NCBI GenBank assembly: GCA_023383815.1 | Contig: JAHDYG010000003.1 | Span: forward strand, 62,001-126,000 | Source: Rhodocyclaceae bacterium | GTDB taxonomy: Bacteria > Pseudomonadota > Gammaproteobacteria > Burkholderiales > Rhodocyclaceae | Direction of reading: 5' to 3' | Length of the DNA stretch: 64,000 bases | In this document: one piece after another, positions 48,972 through 59,170 of the stretch | Numbering within the stretch: the first letter of the stretch is position 1 | Layout of the letters: each line of letters starts with the position of its first letter | The notes under the pieces: generated by a model | The model's input: the letters and a program-made list of their open reading frames with translations, nothing else | Told to the model about the DNA's origin: nothing | Database searches by the model: none | Made by a program: the position numbers and the translations under genes

Positions 48972-50084
48972 ATGGAAAGACTGAGGATCGCCTTTACCGA
49001 CGAGGTTCAACCCCATGCCCTGTTCGCGCTGGCCGACCAGATCGTCGCCGAAGGCGCTCGCAGCTTGATGGTGCTTGCTGCCGATGCCAACGGCTGCCGG
49101 CCTGAAGCCTTCGATGACTGGTTGCGGGCGGTTCCGGTTCCGGTCTTCGGAGGCGTCTTCCCGCAACTGATCCACGCCCAGAGCAACCATGAACGGGGCT
49201 ATCTCGTGGTTGGCCTGCCGGAGACGGTTGAGGTCTTCAATCTTGGCGGACTGTCCGACCCTGCGGTCGACTATTCCCGAAGCGTCAGTGACCTGGTGGG
49301 CGCCGGTCGCCGGATCGTGAGCATGCTGGTTCTGGTCGATGGCCTTGCTTCGCGGATCAGCGCCTTGCTCGATGGGATCTACGATACGTTCGGCAGCGCA
49401 CCCTTTTACTTCGGAGGGGGCGCAGGAAGCCTGAGTTTTGTCCGCCGACCGTGCCTGTTTTCCAATCGCGGCATGCTTACCGACCACGCGCAGATCGTGG
49501 TTTCCAGCGTCGGCGCGGCGCTCAGTGTGGAACATGGCTGGGAGAAACTGGCCGGGCCGTTCGTCGTGACCTCTGTCTATCGCAACGTGATCGAATCGCT
49601 CGATTTTCAACCGGCGTTCGAGGTCTATCGCGAACACGTTCAGGCAGAAAGCGGGTGCCGGTTCGGGGAGGACAATTTCTTCGACATTGCGAAGGGCTTC
49701 CCCTTCGGCATGGAGAAACCCGACGGTTCGCTGGTCGTAAGGGATCCCATCGCTCGCGAAGGCAACAATCTGGTCTGTGTCGGCGAAGTTCCCTCGCACA
49801 GCGTCGTATACCTGTTGCGCGGTGACAAGGAGAGATTGATCGATGCTGCCGCGCGCAGCGCTGCACGCATTCCTCCAGGCAAGGCGCCAGCGATGCTGAT
49901 CGACTGCATCAGCCGTGTACTGTTCCTGGAATCCGAATTCGCCCGGGAACTCGAAGCCGTCCAGAAGGGGCTCGGCGAGCGCCCGCTTTTCGGCATGCTG
50001 ACTCTGGGTGAGATCGCCAATGGCGGCACCTCCTGCCTGGAGTTCTACAACAAGACGCTCGTGCTTGCTGCCATCCACCTTTAA
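48972..50084 (+). CDS. FIST-domain sensory protein (NosP-like)
   Basis: 370 aa from ATG 48972, chosen for GGAG six bases upstream; ATG 48960 and a TTG at 48930 are in-frame alternatives. N-terminal FIST (about 20-200: [46 protein letters not shown]) and C-terminal FIST_C (about 215-360: [44 protein letters not shown]). Several FIST proteins (NosP) bind haem and sense nitric oxide, inhibiting a co-transcribed hybrid kinase. The kinase gene starting 11 bases downstream fits that arrangement. Haem binding here is not shown by sequence alone. Confidence 0.88.
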   Translation: MERLRIAFTDEVQPHALFALADQIVAEGARSLMVLAADANGCRPEAFDDWLRAVPVPVFGGVFPQLIHAQSNHERGYLVVGLPETVEVFNLGGLSDPAVDYSRSVSDLVGAGRRIVSMLVLVDGLASRISALLDGIYDTFGSAPFYFGGGAGSLSFVRRPCLFSNRGMLTDHAQIVVSSVGAALSVEHGWEKLAGPFVVTSVYRNVIESLDFQPAFEVYREHVQAESGCRFGEDNFFDIAKGFPFGMEKPDGSLVVRDPIAREGNNLVCVGEVPSHSVVYLLRGDKERLIDAAARSAARIPPGKAPAMLIDCISRVLFLESEFARELEAVQKGLGERPLFGMLTLGEIANGGTSCLEFYNKTLVLAAIHL

Positions 50085-50095
50085 TTCAGCACTCG

Positions 50096-52159
50096 ATGGT
50101 TCCGTTTTCCCATCCCAGTCTCGCACTGGTCTCGCTTCAGTATGAACTCGCGCTTGCCGTTGGGCAGGAGCTTGAGCTTTCACCGATGCTGCGTCGTTTC
50201 TTCGCGCCTGCGCTCAAGCTTCTGGGCTGCAATTCCGCGCACGTCTGGCTCCACAGCGACGACACTTTCGGCTTTGAACACGCTTTCGCTTATCCCGCCT
50301 TCGATGCGAATACCTGGGGCGACCACCCAGGTTTTTCCGAAGCGGTAAAGAAGTGGCAGACGGTGCCCGACAGCGGCGACAGCTGCCTCATCGATGCCTC
50401 GACCTACCTGCAGTTCCTTTCAATGGGGAGCGTTGGGTTCTGCGTTCTGGTTCGCAAGCACGAACCTCTTGAGCCGCGGATCGTGGCGGCACTCAAACCA
50501 ATTGTCGAACGCCTTGCCACAGCCTGTGTGGCCTCCCTGGAGCATCGGGAAAGCGAACGGCTGCGAGCCTTTGCGGCTGAGAACGAAGCACGACTGCGCA
50601 CTGTGGTGGAAGCTGTCGGCGAAGTCATTTTCCAGACCGATCGCGCCGGACGTCTGATCTTCCTGAATCCGGCCTGGACACGCATCACGGGTCGAGATAT
50701 TCAGGACTGTCTCGGAATGCCACTGCTCGGGTTCTTCTCGGATGAAGACCGCGATGCAGCAGATGAGGTGCTGACTTCGGTTCTCGCAAGATGGGAACAG
50801 TCCAGACGCTTCGAAGCACGGCTCCTGGCGCTGCATCGCGAAAAAGTCTGGGTCAGCGCACAGATCGAGCGTCGCCAGAACACCGGAAGCACCGCAATCG
50901 GCATGACGGGAACGCTGGTCGACATCACAACCCAGCGCGAAATGATCGACCAGTTGATCGACGCACGTCAGGCAGCAGAGCAGGCAAGCGAGGCCAAAAG
51001 CGCCTTTCTTGCAAACATGAGCCACGAAATCAGGACTCCGATGAACGGTGTCATCGGTCTGGCACAGCTCGCGCTTGAAGAAGACTTGTCTGCCTCCGCG
51101 CGATCCCATCTGGAGATGATTCTCGGCTCGGCGGAGGACTTGCTGGTCATCATCAATGACATCCTCGATTTTTCAAAGATCGAAGCCGGAAGGCTCGATT
51201 TTGTCGAGGAGCCTTTTGATCTGCGCCTGTCGCTGGACAAGGCGCTTTCCCCTGTCAGACTGGGCGCAGAGCGCAAGGGACTGGATCTGTCGTTGAAGGT
51301 CAACGAGTCAGTGCCTTTTCGCGTGAGCGGAGATCCGGCCCGACTCAAACAGGTCTTGCTGAATCTGCTGAGCAATGCGGTCAAGTTCACGCATGAAGGC
51401 TCGATCGGCCTTGAAGTCACGACACTGGAGCACAACGCCGATCACGCAAGGCTGCAATTTGTAGTAAGCGACACGGGAATCGGAATTGCTCCGGAAAAGC
51501 AGGCGAGGATCTTCGAGGCGTTCACTCAGGCCGATGGATCCGTCAATCGCGCCTATGGGGGTACCGGACTTGGCCTGACGATTTCCCAGAGACTGGTCGA
51601 TTTGATGGGCGGTCAATTGAGGCTTCAGAGCGTTCCGGGAAAGGGCAGCCGGTTCATCTTTGACGCCCGCTTCCGCGTCGCGGTCGCGGAAACCCCCGGT
51701 CCGGTCTCCGCAACCGATCCTGAACTGCCGTCCGTTGCACTGAAGATCCTGGTTGCGGAAGACAACGCCATCAACAGGCGCCTGATGGCAGGTCTCCTGG
51801 AAAAACTTGGCCATCGGTTCAGCTTCGCACGGGATGGACAGGAGGCCGTGGACGCTTTTCAATCCGAGGAGTTCGACGTCGTTTTGATGGACATGCAGAT
51901 GCCGGTCGTCGATGGTCTCAAGGCAACGCGCCTGATCCGCGCTCTGGAATCGACGGAACAACGTACTCCGACGCCCATTGTCGCGCTGACCGCAAATGCG
52001 ATGCAGGGAGACCGCGAACGCTGCCTCGAAGCCGGCATGAACGCGTACCTCAGCAAACCCGTGCGTACGGCGGATCTGGTCGCGACGCTGGCGTGCTACT
52101 TGCCAAGACATCCGGTGGCGCCTCGGGGTCTGAATCCATCATCCGCCCCCAAACCCTGA
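50096..52159 (+). CDS. Hybrid histidine kinase (GAF-like)-PAS-HisKA-HATPase-REC, FIST partner
   Basis: 687 aa, no TM segment. Residues about 1-155 look GAF-like (LRRFFAPALKLLGCNSAHVWL, SVGFCVLVRKHEPLEPR) without a clear motif; PAS about 165-285, HisKA with H310 (NMSHEIRTPMNG), ATPase (NLLSNAVKF, DTGIGI, GGTGLGL) and receiver with phospho-Asp D599 (VVLMDMQMPVVDG). Placed directly after the FIST gene, like NahK and related NosP-associated kinases that control c-di-GMP or biofilm relays. The downstream Hpt partner could be that of the convergent kinase at 52260-54791. Confidence 0.9.
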   Translation: MVPFSHPSLALVSLQYELALAVGQELELSPMLRRFFAPALKLLGCNSAHVWLHSDDTFGFEHAFAYPAFDANTWGDHPGFSEAVKKWQTVPDSGDSCLIDASTYLQFLSMGSVGFCVLVRKHEPLEPRIVAALKPIVERLATACVASLEHRESERLRAFAAENEARLRTVVEAVGEVIFQTDRAGRLIFLNPAWTRITGRDIQDCLGMPLLGFFSDEDRDAADEVLTSVLARWEQSRRFEARLLALHREKVWVSAQIERRQNTGSTAIGMTGTLVDITTQREMIDQLIDARQAAEQASEAKSAFLANMSHEIRTPMNGVIGLAQLALEEDLSASARSHLEMILGSAEDLLVIINDILDFSKIEAGRLDFVEEPFDLRLSLDKALSPVRLGAERKGLDLSLKVNESVPFRVSGDPARLKQVLLNLLSNAVKFTHEGSIGLEVTTLEHNADHARLQFVVSDTGIGIAPEKQARIFEAFTQADGSVNRAYGGTGLGLTISQRLVDLMGGQLRLQSVPGKGSRFIFDARFRVAVAETPGPVSATDPELPSVALKILVAEDNAINRRLMAGLLEKLGHRFSFARDGQEAVDAFQSEEFDVVLMDMQMPVVDGLKATRLIRALESTEQRTPTPIVALTANAMQGDRERCLEAGMNAYLSKPVRTADLVATLACYLPRHPVAPRGLNPSSAPKP

Positions 52160-52180
52160 CACGCCCGCACTGCAGTGAAT

Positions 52181-52201
52181 GGGCCCGCCACAGGCGGCCC
52201 C
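52181..52201. terminator. GC-rich hairpin between two convergent kinase genes
   Basis: GGGCCCGCC, loop ACA, GGCGGCCCC: eight of nine pairs. It lies in the 100-bp gap between convergent stops. No U-tract follows on either strand, so intrinsic termination is uncertain. Confidence 0.3.
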
Positions 52202-52259
52202 GGGTCTGGGGTGCCCGCGTTCTACTGACTGAACCCATACCCTGGCCGTGCGCGGGGGG

Positions 52260-54791
52260 TCACCCTTCAAGCACACGCTCAAGCAGCGGTTTCACCTCGG
52301 CCATACTGGTCAGCAGCTCGCTCATGAGCCTTCCGCACTGCTCCCAGTCTTCCCCTCGCGCTGCAGCTTCCAGTGCTTGCGCGCTGCGGCGTGCGCGCTC
52401 GGCGCCGAACATCGCAAGCTGGCCTTTCAAGGTATGCGCCTCACGGCTCAACCCGCCGGCATCACGATTCGCGTAGGCTCCCATCAATTTCTTCTGGTAG
52501 GGTTCCCACTCCTCGTACATCAGGCGCGCAATCTCCATCGCAATCTCGCGATCACCAAGGTCCCGCAAGGCGGTCTGAAAGTCGAAGACCGATTCCTCCG
52601 TCGCAAGGCTTTCGAACGCGGCACTCCCCGCGTCACGTGCGCCGGCCGCCCGGTCGAGTGCGGCTGCAAGCTCCTCCACCCGAATCGGTTTCGCGACATA
52701 GTCGTTCATACCCGCCTCGATGCACCGAGCCCGGTCCCCCGCCATCGCATTGGCCGTCATCGCTACGATGTACGCCGATGAGGGCCCGGAACTGGCATAC
52801 CAGGTCCGTCGCATCTCATGCGCACGAATGGCTTCGGTTGCCTCGATGCCTCCCATGACGGGCATCTGCAGATCCATCAGGATCACTTCGTAAGCCATCG
52901 ACTGGCAGCAGGCAAGCGCCTCAGCACCATCACTGGCGACCACAACCTCGTGCCCCATCTTCTGCAGCAGCCTTACGGCCAGATCCTGATTGATCGGGTT
53001 GTCCTCGACCAGCAGTATCCTCAGCTTCCGCTCGCGAACGTGGGGATCCTCCATGGAAGTCTCGTCCAGCGTAAACGGCTCAAGCACGAAGTTTTCACTT
53101 GCCGGATCGCGCTGCAGGCCCAACGCGCTCACGACCGAATCAAGCAGATCTTCTTCCGTCACGGGCTTGACCAAATGCACCGACACCCCCAGTTCCCGCA
53201 GACGCTCTGCGTCCTGTCGATGGGCTGCGATCGTGTGCAGCGCGACGGTCGCCAGTCGCGCACCTTGCGGTGCGTGTTCACGCCACGAATGCTCGGCGAG
53301 CAAGATCGATGCATCGGCGATCAGCACGCTGCGCTCGAAATGCCCCGGATCCCGCATGTCCGCGACCGCCCGACCAATGTCGGAGTCCTGGACGAACGCC
53401 CCGAATCCACACCGTTCGCATAGTTGCAGAAGCACCCTCCCCATCGCAGCGTTGCGAACCACGATCACCGCCCTGCTGCGCGCGAGTTGGTCTTTTCGGG
53501 GCTCAGGTTTGGTGGACGTCTGATCCACCGCGAGGCGCGCCGTAAACCGGAACACACTTCCGCGACCGGGAGCACTCTCGACAGAAAGACTCCCCCCCAT
53601 CAACTGGACGAGACGCCTGCTGATCGCAAGACCGAGTCCGGTGCCGCCGAAGCGGCGGGTCACGGACGTGTCGGCCTGAGAGAAGGCGTCAAAGATCGTC
53701 TGCTGCTTATCGAGCGGGATGCCGATCCCCGAATCCTCGACCGAAAACTCCAGCACGCAGGACTCCGGCTCGCCAGAATGCTTGCGCACCCCGATGACGA
53801 TCTCGCCGGCCTCGGTAAACTTGATCGCATTGCTGATCAGATTGGTCAGCACCTGGCGCAATCGCAGGGGATCCCCCCAGACTCTCCTGGGCACATCGAC
53901 CGAACGATCGATGATCACCTCCAGACCCTTGTTCTGCGCGTCGAACGCGAGCGCCCTGACCGTATCGGCAAGAACGCCCGCAGGGGAAAAATCGACACGC
54001 TCGAAGTCGAGCCGGCCGGACTCGATCTTCGAGAAGTCCAGCACGTCGTTGATGATCGACAGCAGCGATTCAGCCGACTTCCGGACGGTCTCCAGATAGT
54101 GGCGCTGCTCGGTGTCCAGCCGCGTATCCAGTGCAAGTCCAACCATACCGAGGATCGCATTCATGGGTGTGCGAATCTCGTGACTCATGTTTGCGAGAAA
54201 CGCCCCGCGCAGGTGCATGGCCGCTTCCGCTGCCTCCTTGGCGGCGGACAGCGATCCTGTGAGTGCCTTCTGCGCATCGATGTTGCGATGCGCAAGCAGC
54301 ATCCGAATGGGGCGGCCGTCCGGCGCGCTGGCGGTAACCCGACCGACGAGCGACATCCAGCTCCAGCTTCCATCGAACCTGCGCATCCGGCACTCCATCC
54401 GCAGAAGATCCGGTGCTCTTCCGGAATCCTGCGAAAGCCAGGCATCGAGCGCGGAAAGATCCTCAGGCGCGACAAGCGATCGCCATCCTTCGATGCGGTG
54501 GTCGTCCGGTGCCTCCGCCGGGTATCCCAGCAAGTTCCGCCAGTTCCGGCCTGCAATGACGCGCCCACTTGCCAGATCCCACTCAGCAACGACCAGCCCA
54601 CCGAGTTCGGAAGCCGCAGCCTGGAGCGTCGCGTAGCGACCGTATACGCCATCGATCGACTGCAGCAACCGCAGTACCGACTCTGCAGTCGTTGCAGGAT
54701 CCCCGGTGACCAATTGCTGGCGCAGAAAATCTTGATCCTCGGCCCCGGGAAAGGCCTGCCCGACCTGCTGTCGAAGCAGGCTCGAAAACAT
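52260..54791 (-). CDS. Hybrid histidine kinase PAS-HisKA-HATPase-pseudoREC-REC-Hpt
   Basis: 843 aa from ATG 54789-54791, with AAGGA five bases upstream; a TTG at 54833 is less likely. No TM segment. PAS about 60-170, HisKA with H204 (NMSHEIRTPMNA), ATPase (NLISNAIKF, DSGIGI, GGTGLGL). A first receiver-like domain (about 440-558) lacks the N-terminal acidic pair (VIVVRN), while the second (about 590-715: RILLVEDNPINQ, VILMDLQMPVMGG) is canonical. A C-terminal Hpt carries His in AHTLKGQLAMFG. Convergent with the FIST-associated kinase. Its response regulator is unknown; a c-di-GMP protein in the window is possible. Confidence 0.92.
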   Translation of the reverse strand: MFSSLLRQQVGQAFPGAEDQDFLRQQLVTGDPATTAESVLRLLQSIDGVYGRYATLQAAASELGGLVVAEWDLASGRVIAGRNWRNLLGYPAEAPDDHRIEGWRSLVAPEDLSALDAWLSQDSGRAPDLLRMECRMRRFDGSWSWMSLVGRVTASAPDGRPIRMLLAHRNIDAQKALTGSLSAAKEAAEAAMHLRGAFLANMSHEIRTPMNAILGMVGLALDTRLDTEQRHYLETVRKSAESLLSIINDVLDFSKIESGRLDFERVDFSPAGVLADTVRALAFDAQNKGLEVIIDRSVDVPRRVWGDPLRLRQVLTNLISNAIKFTEAGEIVIGVRKHSGEPESCVLEFSVEDSGIGIPLDKQQTIFDAFSQADTSVTRRFGGTGLGLAISRRLVQLMGGSLSVESAPGRGSVFRFTARLAVDQTSTKPEPRKDQLARSRAVIVVRNAAMGRVLLQLCERCGFGAFVQDSDIGRAVADMRDPGHFERSVLIADASILLAEHSWREHAPQGARLATVALHTIAAHRQDAERLRELGVSVHLVKPVTEEDLLDSVVSALGLQRDPASENFVLEPFTLDETSMEDPHVRERKLRILLVEDNPINQDLAVRLLQKMGHEVVVASDGAEALACCQSMAYEVILMDLQMPVMGGIEATEAIRAHEMRRTWYASSGPSSAYIVAMTANAMAGDRARCIEAGMNDYVAKPIRVEELAAALDRAAGARDAGSAAFESLATEESVFDFQTALRDLGDREIAMEIARLMYEEWEPYQKKLMGAYANRDAGGLSREAHTLKGQLAMFGAERARRSAQALEAAARGEDWEQCGRLMSELLTSMAEVKPLLERVLEG

Positions 54792-55005
54792 ACGTTCCTT
54801 CACAGCTCCTGCTCCAGTTCGGCCTGTGGTCAAGATCCTCGCACGAAATGAATTCTACTGATCATGTTCGATGTGGTGGTGCAATAGAACTTCAACTCCA
54901 TCTCCTTGTACTCGATCAGGCTCTGGGCTACCCCTTCCACCCAGCGAGGCCTGCGTGAAGGCGCAAGCCATCGCAACGGCGGCCAGGCGCGGCACGCCCC
55001 ACCTG

Positions 55006-55038
55006 GGGGTGTAGGCCTGGGATGTAGGGGGATGTAGG
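55006..55038 (+). repeat. Three 10-bp repeats upstream of the biotin operon
   Basis: GGGGTGTAGG (55006-55015), GGGATGTAGG (55019-55028) and GGGATGTAGG (55029-55038); the last two are perfect and adjacent. They end 22 bases before the TTGACA hexamer, a position suited to an activator or repressor site. Confidence 0.5.
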
Positions 55039-55060
55039 TTCGGGCGTTCGGGCCAGCGGT

Positions 55061-55092
55061 TTGACAGCATGCGGGCGATTGCGCACCATACT
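55061..55092 (+). promoter_or_regulatory. Possible promoter of the bioAFHCD operon
   Basis: Perfect -35 TTGACA (55061-55066); the nearest -10-like hexamer CATACT (55087-55092) is 20 bases away, longer than ideal, so an activator may be needed or the -10 is misplaced. Confidence 0.3.
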
Positions 55093-55127
55093 CGGTCCCG
55101 GCGGCCGCCTGAAATCCGACATCCTCG

Positions 55128-56447
55128 ATGCAACCCGACCCCCTGCTCCAGCGCTCCCTGAATGCGGTCTGGCATCCGTGCACGCAGATGAAGCGGCACG
55201 AGCGGCAGCCGCTCGTGCCGATCGTGCGCGGCGAAGGGCCGTGGTTGATCGAGGCCGGCGGGCGCAGGCTGCTCGACGGCATCAGTTCGTGGTGGGTGAA
55301 TCTCTTCGGCCACTGCAATCCGGACATCAACGCCGCACTGCATGAGCAGCTCGACACCCTGGAGCATGTGATGCTGGCCGGGTGCACGCATGAACCGGTG
55401 GTCGCGCTTTCGGAACGGCTTTCGGCCCTGACCGGGCATCGGCTCGGACACGCGTTCTACGCCTCCGATGGTGCCTCCGCGACCGAGATCGCGCTCAAGA
55501 TGGCGGTCCACTACTGGCGCAATCTCGGACGCCCCGAGAAGAATGGCTTCGCCTGCCTGGCCGGCAGCTACCATGGCGAGACCGTCGGCGCACTGGCCGT
55601 GACCGACGTCGCGATCTTTCGCGATGCCTATGCACCACTCGTGCGCGATGCAACGATCCTTCCAACTCCGGATGCGCGCACCGCAACCGGCGGCGAATCC
55701 GCCGCCGACGTCGCGCGCCGTGCCGCGGGCATCCTGGAGGGGTGGCTTGCGCAACACCATGCCCGGACTGCAGCCCTGATCGTCGAACCGCTCGTGCAGG
55801 GCGCATCCGGGATGGTGATGTACGACCCGGAATACCTGCGCCTTGCGCGTGCCCTGTGCGATCGCTATGAGGTGCTGCTCATCGCCGACGAGATTGCGGT
55901 CGGCTGCGGCCGCACGGGCAGCTTCTTCGCGTGCGAGCAGGCAGGCATCTGGCCCGATCTGCTGTGCCTGTCGAAGGGGATCTCGGGCGGCTACCTGCCG
56001 CTGTCCCTGGTCCTCACCACCGACGCGCTGTATGCCGCGTTCTATGACGACGACTCGGCGCGGGCCTTCCTGCATTCGCATTCCTACACCGGCAACCCGC
56101 TCGCGTGCCGGGCGGCGCTGGCAACCCTCGATCTGTTCGAGCGCGACGACGTGCTCAACGCCAACCGGGAGCGCGCACGACGCCTCGGCGAGGCAGCCCG
56201 CGACTCCTTCTCCTCACACCCTGCGGTCCGCCACCTGCGTCAGCGCGGCATGATCGTCGCGTTCGACATCGAGGGCGCTGCGACCGACTTCGCTTCGCGT
56301 TTCTTCACGGCCGGACTCTCGCACGGCGTCCTGCTACGGCCGATCGGCAGCACCGTGTATTTCATGCCACCGTACGTGATCGACGACACGCACATCGATC
56401 ACCTGATGGCGGGCGCCCGTGCTGCGCTCGCTGCGGCACTCGCCTGA
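55128..56447 (+). CDS. bioA: Adenosylmethionine-8-amino-7-oxononanoate aminotransferase BioA
   Basis: 439 aa class III aminotransferase converting KAPA to DAPA with S-adenosylmethionine as amino donor. N-terminal [12 protein letters not shown] is a BioA hallmark; [42 protein letters not shown] and the PLP lysine in [13 protein letters not shown] follow. First gene of the biotin run, 5 bases before bioF. The ribosome site before ATG 55128 is weak. Confidence 0.97.
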   Translation: MQPDPLLQRSLNAVWHPCTQMKRHERQPLVPIVRGEGPWLIEAGGRRLLDGISSWWVNLFGHCNPDINAALHEQLDTLEHVMLAGCTHEPVVALSERLSALTGHRLGHAFYASDGASATEIALKMAVHYWRNLGRPEKNGFACLAGSYHGETVGALAVTDVAIFRDAYAPLVRDATILPTPDARTATGGESAADVARRAAGILEGWLAQHHARTAALIVEPLVQGASGMVMYDPEYLRLARALCDRYEVLLIADEIAVGCGRTGSFFACEQAGIWPDLLCLSKGISGGYLPLSLVLTTDALYAAFYDDDSARAFLHSHSYTGNPLACRAALATLDLFERDDVLNANRERARRLGEAARDSFSSHPAVRHLRQRGMIVAFDIEGAATDFASRFFTAGLSHGVLLRPIGSTVYFMPPYVIDDTHIDHLMAGARAALAAALA

Positions 56448-56452
56448 CAACG

Positions 56453-57613
56453 ATGCTGCTCGACCGCATCCGTGCCGATCTGGCGGATCTCGAAGCGCGC
56501 TCGCTCAAGCGCGCGCGCTCCAGCCTGGACACGCCCTGCAGCCCGCACGTGCGCGTCGCCGGACGAGATCTGCTCGCCTTTTGCAGCAACGACTATCTCG
56601 GACTTGCGAGCCACCCCGCCCTGCGTGCCGCCCTGCAGGAAGGCGTGGAACGATGGGGCGCAGGCTCGGGCGCCTCGCATCTGGTGAGCGGACACTACGC
56701 CGTCCACGACCAGCTCGAAGCACGGCTCGCGGCTTTCGTCGGCTGTGAGCGGGCGTTGTACTTTTCGACCGGCTACATGGCGAACCTTGGCGTGCTGCAG
56801 GCCTTTGCCGGCCGCGGCGACACGATCTACTCCGACCGCCTCAACCATGCCTCGTTGATCGATGGAGCACTGCTCACGCGGGCCACGGTGCAGCGCTATC
56901 CCCATGCCGACGTCGCTGCACTGGAGCGGTTGCTGGCAAAACCGGCAAGCGGCCAGCGGCTCATCGTTACCGACGCAGTGTTCAGCATGGATGGGGACAT
57001 CGCACCACTCACCCAGCTCCTTGAACTGGCCGAAGGGTTCGACGCCTGGCTGGTCGTTGATGACGCGCACGGCTTCGGCGTGCTCGGCCCGGGCGGACGG
57101 GGCGCGCTCGCCGAGGCCGGCCTCGCGTCGTGGCGGCTGCTGCAGATGGGCACGCTGGGCAAGGCAGCAGGGCTGTCCGGAGCCTTCGTCGCAGGCCAGT
57201 CGGAGGTGATCGAGTGGCTGCTGCAGCGCGCGCGCACCTACGTCTTCACGACCGGCTCACCCCCGGCACTGGCCCATGCCTTGCTCACGAGCCTGGATCT
57301 GATCGAGCGCGGCGACACATTGCGCGCGCATCTCGCAGCGTTGATCGACGCGCTGCGCAGCCGGCTTGAGTTGTCGCGCTGGCAAGTCCTGCCGTCGCGG
57401 ACGGCCATCCAGCCGATCGTCATCGGAGACAATGCCGAAACGCTCGCCGTCGGGCGTGCACTGCGCGAAGAAGGGCTGTGGGTGCCGGCCATTCGCCCGC
57501 CGACGGTACCTCCGGGCACCGCTCGGCTGCGGATCTCCCTCAGCGCTGCGCATTCGTTCGACGACGTCGAGCGGCTGGCGACGGCGCTGAACCGGCTGGA
57601 GGCACGGCCGTGA
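56453..57613 (+). CDS. bioF: 8-amino-7-oxononanoate synthase BioF
   Basis: 386 aa PLP enzyme condensing pimeloyl-ACP and alanine. Start ATG 56453 ([20 protein letters not shown]). Conserved [49 protein letters not shown] and the PLP lysine in [13 protein letters not shown]. The stop overlaps the bioH start (GTGA). Confidence 0.97.
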   Translation: MLLDRIRADLADLEARSLKRARSSLDTPCSPHVRVAGRDLLAFCSNDYLGLASHPALRAALQEGVERWGAGSGASHLVSGHYAVHDQLEARLAAFVGCERALYFSTGYMANLGVLQAFAGRGDTIYSDRLNHASLIDGALLTRATVQRYPHADVAALERLLAKPASGQRLIVTDAVFSMDGDIAPLTQLLELAEGFDAWLVVDDAHGFGVLGPGGRGALAEAGLASWRLLQMGTLGKAAGLSGAFVAGQSEVIEWLLQRARTYVFTTGSPPALAHALLTSLDLIERGDTLRAHLAALIDALRSRLELSRWQVLPSRTAIQPIVIGDNAETLAVGRALREEGLWVPAIRPPTVPPGTARLRISLSAAHSFDDVERLATALNRLEARP

Positions 57614-58362
57614 GCCTGCCACTGGTTCTGCTGCATGGCTGGGGACTCGATGCCGGCGTCTGGGCGCCCTTGCGCACCGCGCTCGGGACGGGACGCGAGA
57701 TCCTCACCCCGTCTCTGCCCGGTCATGGGACACCCGCTCCGGCAACGACCAGGATCGACGAATGGAGCAATGCCCTGCTCGCCGGCCTGCCGGAGCGCTT
57801 TGCCCTGTGCGGGTGGTCGCTCGGCGCCCTGATCACGCTCGATCTTGCCGCCCGCCACCCCACCCGCGTCGCGCGCATTGCGCTACTGGGTGCGACACCA
57901 AGCTTCGTGACACGCAGCAGTGACTCCGACTCCGGCAACTGGCAGCACGGTCTCGCCCCCACCACGGTCAACGGCTTTTGCAGCGGGTTCGCTGCCGATC
58001 CAGCCGCAAGCCTGAAGCGCTTCGTCGCGCTGCAAGCCCTGGGGGACGCGCGACGGCGCACCGTCTCGACCCTGCTGAGCGCCGCGCTGGCTGACGTCGA
58101 CAGCGCCGCACGGGCGCCCCTCGCCCGCGCACTGGCGGTGCTCGCCGGGGCCGACCTGCGTGATCGCATCGCATCGATCCGTCAACCCGCGTGCCTGGTC
58201 CACGGCTTGCATGACGCGCTGATGCCGGTTGCAGCGGCACGCTGGCTCGCCGAACATCTCCCGGATGCCAGCCTGACGGTATTCGACGACTGCGGGCACG
58301 CCCCGCACCTCTCCCGTCCGGCCGAGTGCGCCACCCTGCTCGAAGGATGGATGCTTGACTGA
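57610..58362 (+). CDS. bioH: Pimeloyl-ACP methyl ester esterase BioH
   Basis: 250 aa alpha/beta hydrolase that ends BioC-dependent pimeloyl-ACP synthesis by cleaving the methyl ester. [12 protein letters not shown] supplies the oxyanion region, the nucleophile Ser is in CGWSLGAL, Asp in HGLHDALMP and His in [14 protein letters not shown] start at 57610 overlapping the bioF stop; no in-frame ATG precedes the conserved N-terminus. Overlaps bioC by 8 bases. Confidence 0.93.
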   Translation: MSLPLVLLHGWGLDAGVWAPLRTALGTGREILTPSLPGHGTPAPATTRIDEWSNALLAGLPERFALCGWSLGALITLDLAARHPTRVARIALLGATPSFVTRSSDSDSGNWQHGLAPTTVNGFCSGFAADPAASLKRFVALQALGDARRRTVSTLLSAALADVDSAARAPLARALAVLAGADLRDRIASIRQPACLVHGLHDALMPVAAARWLAEHLPDASLTVFDDCGHAPHLSRPAECATLLEGWMLD

Positions 58363-59170
58363 CCGCCCGCACCGCAAGCAGCAGATCCGTAGTGCTTTCG
58401 ACCGCGCTGCGGCGAGCTACGACGCGGCCGCTCTCGTCCAGCGCTGCATCAGTGATGAACTGGCACGGCTTGCGACGCGCCATCCTTGCCACCGCCAGGT
58501 CGAACGAGCACTCGATGCCGGCTGCGGCACCGGCTACGGGCTGCAGTGGCTGAGCGACTCCATGCCACAGGCACTGCGGATTGCACTCGATTTCGCGCCT
58601 GCAATGCTCGCCCGGGTCGAGTCCCAGGCCGACCCGGATCCCGACCGAGTCGCACTTTGCGCCGACATCGAATCGCTGCCGCTCGCCGGTGCCTCGCTCG
58701 ACGTGGCGTGGTCGAGTCTCGCGCTGCAGTGGTGCGACCCCGCCGCAGCCTTCATCGAACTCGCGCGGGTACTGCGCCCCGGCGCGCATGCCTGGATCGC
58801 GACGCTCGGCCCGCGCACGCTATGGGAACTGCGCGAGGGATTTTCCGCCGTAGACGACGCCGATCATGTCATTCATTTCCATGCACCGGAGCACTGGATC
58901 GATGCGGCCCGGATGTCCGGTTTCCGGGTGCTCGAAAGCGACCGCCGCACGATTCCGGCTCTCGCCGGAACCCTGCGAGGCTTGCTGCGCGACATCAAGG
59001 CCATCGGCGCCCACAGCGTCGGCCCCCAAAGGCGCCGCGCCCCGCTCGGACGTGCGGCGTGGCGCCGGCTGGAAACGGATTATGAACGCCATCGTCGGGA
59101 GGACGGCCTGCTGCCGGCCACGTACGATGTCATCCTCCTCGCACTCGAAAAATCCGGAGATCCGGCATGA
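58355..59170 (+). CDS. bioC: Malonyl-ACP O-methyltransferase BioC
   Basis: 271 aa SAM-dependent methyltransferase that methylates malonyl-ACP to enter fatty acid synthesis as a pimelate precursor. IRSAFDRAAASYD is the BioC N-terminus, LDAGCGTGYGLQWL the SAM-binding loop, with SSLALQWCDPAAAF further on. TTG start (58355), with GAAGG eight bases upstream and overlap with bioH; no in-frame ATG is available before the conserved N-terminus. ATGA overlap with bioD. Confidence 0.94.
   Translation: MTDRPHRKQQIRSAFDRAAASYDAAALVQRCISDELARLATRHPCHRQVERALDAGCGTGYGLQWLSDSMPQALRIALDFAPAMLARVESQADPDPDRVALCADIESLPLAGASLDVAWSSLALQWCDPAAAFIELARVLRPGAHAWIATLGPRTLWELREGFSAVDDADHVIHFHAPEHWIDAARMSGFRVLESDRRTIPALAGTLRGLLRDIKAIGAHSVGPQRRRAPLGRAAWRRLETDYERHRREDGLLPATYDVILLALEKSGDPA

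Larger units (their letters stand above)
54792..55127. other. 336-bp intergenic region between a hybrid kinase gene and bioA
   Basis: No convincing gene on either strand. It has an A/T-richer patch around 54840-54915, three near-identical 10-mers at 55006-55038 and a consensus TTGACA (55061-55066). Divergent promoters for the minus-strand kinase and the plus-strand biotin operon must lie here or nearby. Confidence 0.7.

Noticed and set aside
54830-55122. Small minus-strand open frames in the gap before bioA
   Set aside because: No ribosome site, no family resemblance and overlap with likely promoter sequence.
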